Below are positions 59,150 through 64,000 of a stretch of 64,000 nt of DNA, in pieces. The notes under the pieces were generated by a model. That model saw nothing but the letters and a program-made list of their open reading frames with translations. It did not search any database and had not been told where the DNA came from. Numbering within the stretch: the stretch's first letter is position 1; each line of letters begins with the position of its first letter. The stretch covers positions 1-64,000 of the forward strand of contig JACRMI010000131.1 in the NCBI GenBank assembly GCA_016215025.1, read 5' to 3'. The DNA is from Chloroflexota bacterium (GTDB taxonomy: Bacteria > Chloroflexota > Anaerolineae > UBA4142). The translations under genes were made by a program, and so were the position numbers.

Positions 59150-61024
59150 CTATCGCAGAACGAGCGGTAAATGTAGCGAGTAAACTGTTGCTGGCCAATA
59201 CTCACTTGCCCCCAAATCAGGGATAAGGTTATAAGGCCGGCTTGCCCCGTACACATCAGTTGATACAGTACTACCTGTCGCTTTGTCCACAGCCGGCGAA
59301 GTAGCAAGTAAGCGATAATTGTAATTGGGCACCCCCGGCGATACAAATCCTGCTGACGACGCAGACAACATTGTGTTTAACCCATTAAAAGTGCCAGGCA
59401 ACGATGGAGACCCGCTCACGTTTGTGTCTTTAGTGTTTCCAGCGAATAATCCTTTGTTGAAGGTTATCGAGTTATTCTGTTGAACTAGTACAGCAGAGGC
59501 ACCCCCGCCGCCCGTAGTATGTTCCGCAATGATGCTATAATTCACAGTGGCTGAACTGGTAGGTACAACATTGGAGCCAAGGACAAGTAATCCTTGACCA
59601 GAAACAAGTGTGGGACCCAGACGATTTCGAGCAATTGTGGTTTGATTAAATGTCGCCTGAAGACCTTGAACAGCTACACCACCACCACCACCGCTCATGG
59701 TATAACCTATGCTTCCTGCGGTCGCTAAATTGTCAGCTACTAGTGTGTTCACGACAGTGGCTAGTGGCATTCCAAAAATTTGTGACCAAAAATAAATACC
59801 TCCACCTATTGCGCCACCCGCAACGCTGCTATTAGTCGAATTGCCTCCTGTGGCTGTGTTTGCGATAACGCGCATACGAACAAGATTCGTTGACGAATCC
59901 GCGATGAGTAACCCGCCACCACCTGCAGTTCCGCCGGTTGTGCCACGTCCTCCTGTGCCTACGTTTCCACTGACATAACAATCGGTCATTGCAATAGAAG
60001 TTGCACCCTCTGAATATAAACCAGCCCCCCAGGCACCCCCACCGATTGAAGTAGCATTTCCACCTGCAATGGAGTTCCCGGTAATAGTCACATTTTGCAT
60101 GGTGATGACAGAGTAAAATTCAATCCCTATCCCACCGCCCAATGCGTCTGAATTTAATCCGTCGGAACCTAATCCAGATCCCGATCCGTTACCAGCGATT
60201 GCCTGATTGTTTGTAAAAGCAGAATCGCGGATATCAACTGCTGCGCTATAAATAAAGAGCGCGCCAAACGCCAATCCTCCTCGATCTACCCCGGTACCGC
60301 CATAAGATTTATTATTCGTAAAAGTTACACGTTGGATGAGCGAGCTGGTTCCTTGTGGAGAAGATTCTATTCGCAACGCCGCCCCAACTCCAGCACCACC
60401 TGCGCCTGAGCTTGTATTGGCTCCAAAAACCTGGTTATCTTTGAAAATCAAGTCTCTTAATGTGACTGTAGCTTTTTGCACCCACATACCACCACCAATT
60501 CCACTCGGATCGTATGGCGATAGGTAGGTTGGACCTAGGGCATACCCTTTCTGGATGGTAAATCCTTCCAAATCTAGATTAGCAGTTGTTGTGTTGTAAC
60601 CAATTACCGCAACACCACGATAAGCATTTTGCCCATCAATAACGGTCAAGTTTACAGACGGATTGGCAACTGACCAGTTACTAGTGGTATATCCACCTAA
60701 GATTTTAAGAATTTTGTCCACATAACAAACAACAGCGCGTGTTTGGAGGAAATTGCATGGATCGACAGAAGCTCTGTAATTATAAGTGCCTTGAGCAACT
60801 AAAATTGTGTCGCCGGAGGTCGATTGATTCACAGCATACTGAATGGTGCGACAGGGTACGGCAGATGACAAACAATTGCCAGTATCTGCGCCAGAGGTAG
60901 CCACGTAACGGGTTACTCCGTCTGTCATGGCTTTGGCAGAATTGGTGTTAACGATAACAGTTAATCCAAGTATCATCAATATGATGGCTAGCTGTAAACT
61001 CTTGCGGAAGATTTGTGCGATCAT
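59150..61024 (-). CDS. Large secreted beta-helix protein with LPLVLR end
   Basis: A 624-residue exported protein. The signal peptide is about 1-32 (IFRKSLQLAIILMILGLTVI ... NSAKA). The body starts with a Q-type pectate-lyase-like opening, TRYVATSGADTGNCLSSAVP and CRTIQYAV, and continues with many Gly/Asn-rich beta-helix coils (FTNNQAIAGNGSGSG, GGGIGIEFYS). A choice-of-anchor segment, DVYGASRPYNLIPDLGASEY, leads to the terminal VYSLHLPLVLR. Cell-surface attachment or sorting by the C-terminus is inferred. The start is the ATG at 61024; longer frames have no ribosome site. Confidence 0.82.
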   Translation of the reverse strand: MIAQIFRKSLQLAIILMILGLTVIVNTNSAKAMTDGVTRYVATSGADTGNCLSSAVPCRTIQYAVNQSTSGDTILVAQGTYNYRASVDPCNFLQTRAVVCYVDKILKILGGYTTSNWSVANPSVNLTVIDGQNAYRGVAVIGYNTTTANLDLEGFTIQKGYALGPTYLSPYDPSGIGGGMWVQKATVTLRDLIFKDNQVFGANTSSGAGGAGVGAALRIESSPQGTSSLIQRVTFTNNKSYGGTGVDRGGLAFGALFIYSAAVDIRDSAFTNNQAIAGNGSGSGLGSDGLNSDALGGGIGIEFYSVITMQNVTITGNSIAGGNATSIGGGAWGAGLYSEGATSIAMTDCYVSGNVGTGGRGTTGGTAGGGGLLIADSSTNLVRMRVIANTATGGNSTNSSVAGGAIGGGIYFWSQIFGMPLATVVNTLVADNLATAGSIGYTMSGGGGGVAVQGLQATFNQTTIARNRLGPTLVSGQGLLVLGSNVVPTSSATVNYSIIAEHTTGGGGASAVLVQQNNSITFNKGLFAGNTKDTNVSGSPSLPGTFNGLNTMLSASSAGFVSPGVPNYNYRLLATSPAVDKATGSTVSTDVYGASRPYNLIPDLGASEYWPATVYSLHLPLVLR

Positions 61025-61192
61025 GTTCTTGGCTCTTTCATTTAGTACATCACACCTTGGATGAACCAAATCGCTAATAGTTTCCCTAAAATGATCTGAC
61101 GTAGATTGAACCGTCAATCATATTTTATTGTGGAACAAGATGAGCGTCTATGGCACTTTTGGGGGATACATTAACTTTTAATATTGAACAAA

Positions 61193-62746
61193 TTAGGAAA
61201 TACCAATTTGATCAAGCAAAGTTTCCAAATGAGTATTGAAATGCGCCCGGTCATAGAGTTTGCTATCCGCAATAGCACTAAGTGCCAATCTTTGCCTAAG
61301 TGTATCATCGTTGACCAGTTGTCGTGTTTGCTCTATCAATTCGTTGACGGTATGCCACAAAAATCCATTATGCGCATTTTTGACAATCTCTGTTTGCCCT
61401 CCTTTTCCAAGTACCACCGGCACACAACCTGACGCCATCGCTTCTACCGTGGTTATGCCAAAATGTTCAAACTTGATTGGTTCTTGATCTTCATTCTCAC
61501 CAAAACCACCCGCATGCCAGTAAATAGCACTTGAACTATAGAGATGCTGTAACCGCTCAAACGGAATATCCGTATGAATTACAATAGGATAGCTCTTTGC
61601 TTCCGCAAACAATTGGGCCAAATAGTTTTGATGTTCCTGCCCCGGTGATGTACCACCTACAAGATGCAATTCCCACCCTGTCAATCCTTGCTCGATCATC
61701 ATTTTGAACGCAGCAATCATTACATCATGCTTTTTATTGTGACTGCCAGCAAAAAAACGCCCAACGCTAAGAATTTGTTTGAGCTTGTTAGCTGGATGAA
61801 ACTGGTCCACGTCAACCGGCGGATAGAGCAAACTGCTAGGTCGATTCCAGTAATTGGTTACCCAACGTTTGGTAAATTGAGAAATCGACCAAATTACTTG
61901 GTAAGTATCAACGGAATCCAAGATGGGTGCCATCCGATAAGGTGTCCGATGAAGTCGAATACCCCAGTTTTTCAACCAGCGTTCAAACAAGAATTGATAT
62001 ATTGAGTATCGCGGATGAACAATTGCAAAGTTATTCAGTGCCAATTTGATAGGCAAATCATGCCGTGACGAATCATCAAAACACGCCTGAATTGACAGCA
62101 TCGCCGGTAGAGTACCGGTCATTCCAGGAATTTTACCTTTATAGCTAACAAAACCCTGGTCAACCGGCAAAGCAAGTGTTTCCACAGATCGCCCATTTAG
62201 TTGAATAGCCGCCGCGCATACATTGGGTTCTTTGGAAGCCAAATCAAATCGGACCCAATATCCTTCTCGGGAGTAAGGTAACTCAATCTTGATTCGAGAA
62301 CCAGTGAGACGCATCTGAGAATTCTCATATGCTTGATTATCCAAAACTCCCATAAATGAAGGAACCATCAAAAGCCGCTTGAGAATCCGTCCACCCCAGG
62401 CATATATACGTTTCGTGCGATTGACACTCAGGGGAATTGGGAAATAAACTACAAGAGCACTATGTCTTGCGAAGGAGGAAAACATATCCAGGAATGAAGC
62501 ATTGATGAAAAAATCAAAGTCGGCTGTGATAGAAGCCAACTCAACGGTCGGACGATCAGGAATGGTAACGAACTCGACATTTGCTAAATCAAGATTCAGG
62601 CGTTCAGAAGCGAGTGCATTAGATACTGGACGGTGGCTAATGACTTGGACTGCATGATTCCGTGCCAGGAATTCAGCAATTGCTAAGGAATATTTTTCTC
62701 CACCGCCCAATGTTGCTAACCAACGGTTATAGATGCCTACTCGCAT
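61193..62746 (-). CDS. Family 4 glycosyltransferase with inserted beta domain
   Basis: A 517-residue GT-B enzyme. The N-terminal domain opens MRVGIYNRWLATLGGGEKYS; the C-terminal domain has ILSVGRFFAGSHNKKHDVMI, HLVGGTSPGQEHQNYLAQLF and FEHFGITTVEAMASGCVPVV. Residues about 145-240 (IKIELPYSREGYWVRFDLAS, then AAIQLNGRSVETLAL) do not belong to the GT fold and look like a beta-sandwich. The ATG follows the upstream GT2 stop by 6 nt, so the two are coupled. Confidence 0.85.
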   Translation of the reverse strand: MRVGIYNRWLATLGGGEKYSLAIAEFLARNHAVQVISHRPVSNALASERLNLDLANVEFVTIPDRPTVELASITADFDFFINASFLDMFSSFARHSALVVYFPIPLSVNRTKRIYAWGGRILKRLLMVPSFMGVLDNQAYENSQMRLTGSRIKIELPYSREGYWVRFDLASKEPNVCAAAIQLNGRSVETLALPVDQGFVSYKGKIPGMTGTLPAMLSIQACFDDSSRHDLPIKLALNNFAIVHPRYSIYQFLFERWLKNWGIRLHRTPYRMAPILDSVDTYQVIWSISQFTKRWVTNYWNRPSSLLYPPVDVDQFHPANKLKQILSVGRFFAGSHNKKHDVMIAAFKMMIEQGLTGWELHLVGGTSPGQEHQNYLAQLFAEAKSYPIVIHTDIPFERLQHLYSSSAIYWHAGGFGENEDQEPIKFEHFGITTVEAMASGCVPVVLGKGGQTEIVKNAHNGFLWHTVNELIEQTRQLVNDDTLRQRLALSAIADSKLYDRAHFNTHLETLLDQIGIS

Positions 62747-62752
62747 ATGAAT

Positions 62753-64000
62753 CTATTCCACAAACCATTTTTGAATAGCATCCGCTGAGACCCGGCGCCT
62801 GCTTTGGATCACACGACGCTTGCGATATAGTTTTGGAAGCCATAAGATCAATTTACCCATCACTCGATACTGAATGGATTGAGTTTTCATTTGGCTCTTC
62901 CAATTCACCTTTCCTTGCAAGCTCAAGATCAAATTGTCGAATGTGTTCTTTAGTGTTCTTCCCAGGTATTTACACCAAGCTATTACAATTTCACGTATCT
63001 CCGCGTTTTTAAACAACATGGCTAGTCGATTTCGATCGGCATGATAGACAAAAGATGGAGACCATTCTATTGATGAGCCACAATGAATATGTCGCACGAT
63101 TGCCTTAGGAGCATACAAGATTTTCCAACCGCGTAGCCTTGCTTGCCACGAAAGGTCCGTATCCTCGTAATACATGAAAAAATCATCATCGAATAAACCG
63201 ACATCATCCAACAGAGCGCGGCGAATAAGCATATTGGCACCACAAGCTGCAAACACTTCTTCTACTCGATCGTACTGATGCTTATCGACCTCATAAAAAA
63301 CTTCGGCACCGCGCACAAAAGTTCCGCGATCTCGTCCTGCGCCGCTTGAAAATATGACCGAGCCAGCATTCTGTACTAGCGGAGTTGCCAAAGCACGTTT
63401 TGATTCAGGCAATTCGACTGTATAGAGAGTAGGACTAGACCCTAACAATTCCCATTGGGCTAACACCTCATCGCCAAGTAAGACTTGGGCATGCACTGGA
63501 GAATTGATCGGACGAGAAGCCGCCAAACAAAATTGAATTCGCTGCAAGTTTTTATTATGAGGAAGAGGCACGCCAAGAATAGCGCGCCCCTTCGTCCAGC
63601 GAAAATACTGTCCCTCAAAAAATTCACGCCCATAGAATCCGTCCAGATGCTGAACAACTCCCCTTTGGGCTCCGGTATCCACACCAAAGACCTGAATTCC
63701 TAATGTGCGCCCGTCATTAATGGGAATAATCGTTTCGGATTCGATAACCAACTCTAGCTGATCGTAGAACAACTGCAGGTGTCCAGTGATTATACCTGCC
63801 TCAGGATTATTTTCAGCTAAAGTCACAAGACTTGCCAGCCACTGAGCAGTAGGCGCTGTGTCGTTATTCAGAAGTACAACATATTGTCCTTGCGCTTGCT
63901 TAATCCCTACATTATTTCCCGAAGCAAAACCGAGATTACATTGATTATCTATAACCTTTACCCAAGGATAACTGGTTTGTAGTAATTCTAGGGAACCATC
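62753..64000 (-). CDS. Family 2 glycosyltransferase, 5' end outside the window, split by a beta domain
   Basis: The frame is open to the right edge; about 416 codons are visible and the first 45 or so residues are missing. NLGFASGNNVGIKQAQGQYV and VLLNNDTAP are the GT2 start of the acceptor region, and GANMLIRRALLDDVGLFDDD with YYEDTDLSWQARLRG is the later catalytic part. Between them about 160 residues (LGIQVFGVDTGAQRGVVQHL, GFYGREFFEGQYFRWTKGRA) form an inserted beta-rich domain. It is followed directly by the GT4 gene. Confidence 0.85.
   Translation of the reverse strand, partial: DGSLELLQTSYPWVKVIDNQCNLGFASGNNVGIKQAQGQYVVLLNNDTAPTAQWLASLVTLAENNPEAGIITGHLQLFYDQLELVIESETIIPINDGRTLGIQVFGVDTGAQRGVVQHLDGFYGREFFEGQYFRWTKGRAILGVPLPHNKNLQRIQFCLAASRPINSPVHAQVLLGDEVLAQWELLGSSPTLYTVELPESKRALATPLVQNAGSVIFSSGAGRDRGTFVRGAEVFYEVDKHQYDRVEEVFAACGANMLIRRALLDDVGLFDDDFFMYYEDTDLSWQARLRGWKILYAPKAIVRHIHCGSSIEWSPSFVYHADRNRLAMLFKNAEIREIVIAWCKYLGRTLKNTFDNLILSLQGKVNWKSQMKTQSIQYRVMGKLILWLPKLYRKRRVIQSRRRVSADAIQKWFVE

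Overview
The window looks like a chromosomal segment of an uncultured bacterium, most probably Chloroflexota of the Anaerolineae type. This is an inference from several features taken together: a short HisG paired with HisZ, a fused NuoCD, a phosphofructokinase with pyrophosphate-type signatures beside an ATP-type paralogue, secreted proteins with Thr/Pro-rich linkers, and a secreted beta-helix protein ending in LPLVLR. I saw no rRNA, tRNA, CRISPR array, prophage or intact insertion sequence.

Layout. (1) 1-3.7 kb, minus strand: operon hisZ-hisG-hisD behind a consensus promoter. Its leader encodes an 18-residue peptide with three consecutive His codons and then an intrinsic terminator, which is the architecture of a histidine attenuator. 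(2) 3.7-4.2 kb: a DUF433-type antitoxin gene joined by deletion to the out-of-frame remnant of its toxin. (3) 4.2-13.1 kb, plus strand: arginine operon argC-argB-argD-GNAT-argA-argG-argJ-argH. Its leader has a short ORF with Arg codons and an intrinsic terminator. (4) 13.2-16.6 kb: three tandem secreted beta-helix proteins behind a long leader. (5) 16.8-21.7 kb: a MATE transporter, an RNA m5C methyltransferase, a secreted PPC-like protein and a lipoprotein. (6) 21.7-27.2 kb: a metal operon, mntR-like regulator, two-domain multicopper oxidase, ZIP transporter, NRAMP transporter and universal stress protein, with a palindromic operator over its -10 box. (7) 27.3-35.4 kb: ArfB, a methyltransferase, PEP carboxylase, a regulator, a LysM protein, peptide deformylase, a PhnD-like protein and a thioredoxin-fold protein. 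(8) 35.4-38.9 kb: nuoB-nuoCD-nuoI. (9) 39-43.2 kb: class I aldolase and two phosphofructokinases around a tRNA-editing protein. (10) 43.2-49.3 kb: membrane glycosyltransferase, GT2, flippase-like protein, then DUF4388, small GTPase and V4R signalling proteins. (11) 49.3-64 kb, minus strand: exopolysaccharide cluster of glycosyltransferases, a polyprenyl-phosphate sugar transferase, a radical SAM enzyme, a CmoB-like methyltransferase and a beta-helix protein, running off the right edge.

The most striking non-gene feature is a set of roughly eighteen arrays built from degenerate words of about 6-12 nt. Many have a second arm that is an inverted copy of the first. Each locus uses a different word but the design is the same. 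They sit at gene junctions, often form the last codons of the upstream gene, and in some genes run through the coding sequence in frame. A second, separate family of palindromes begins TGTCATTCTGAGC and ends in its inverse; it has five full copies, one inside a GNAT gene, plus one half copy.

Limits: all functions come from reading motifs by eye. No database search, RNA folding or profile search was run. Starts were chosen from Shine-Dalgarno position and family length.
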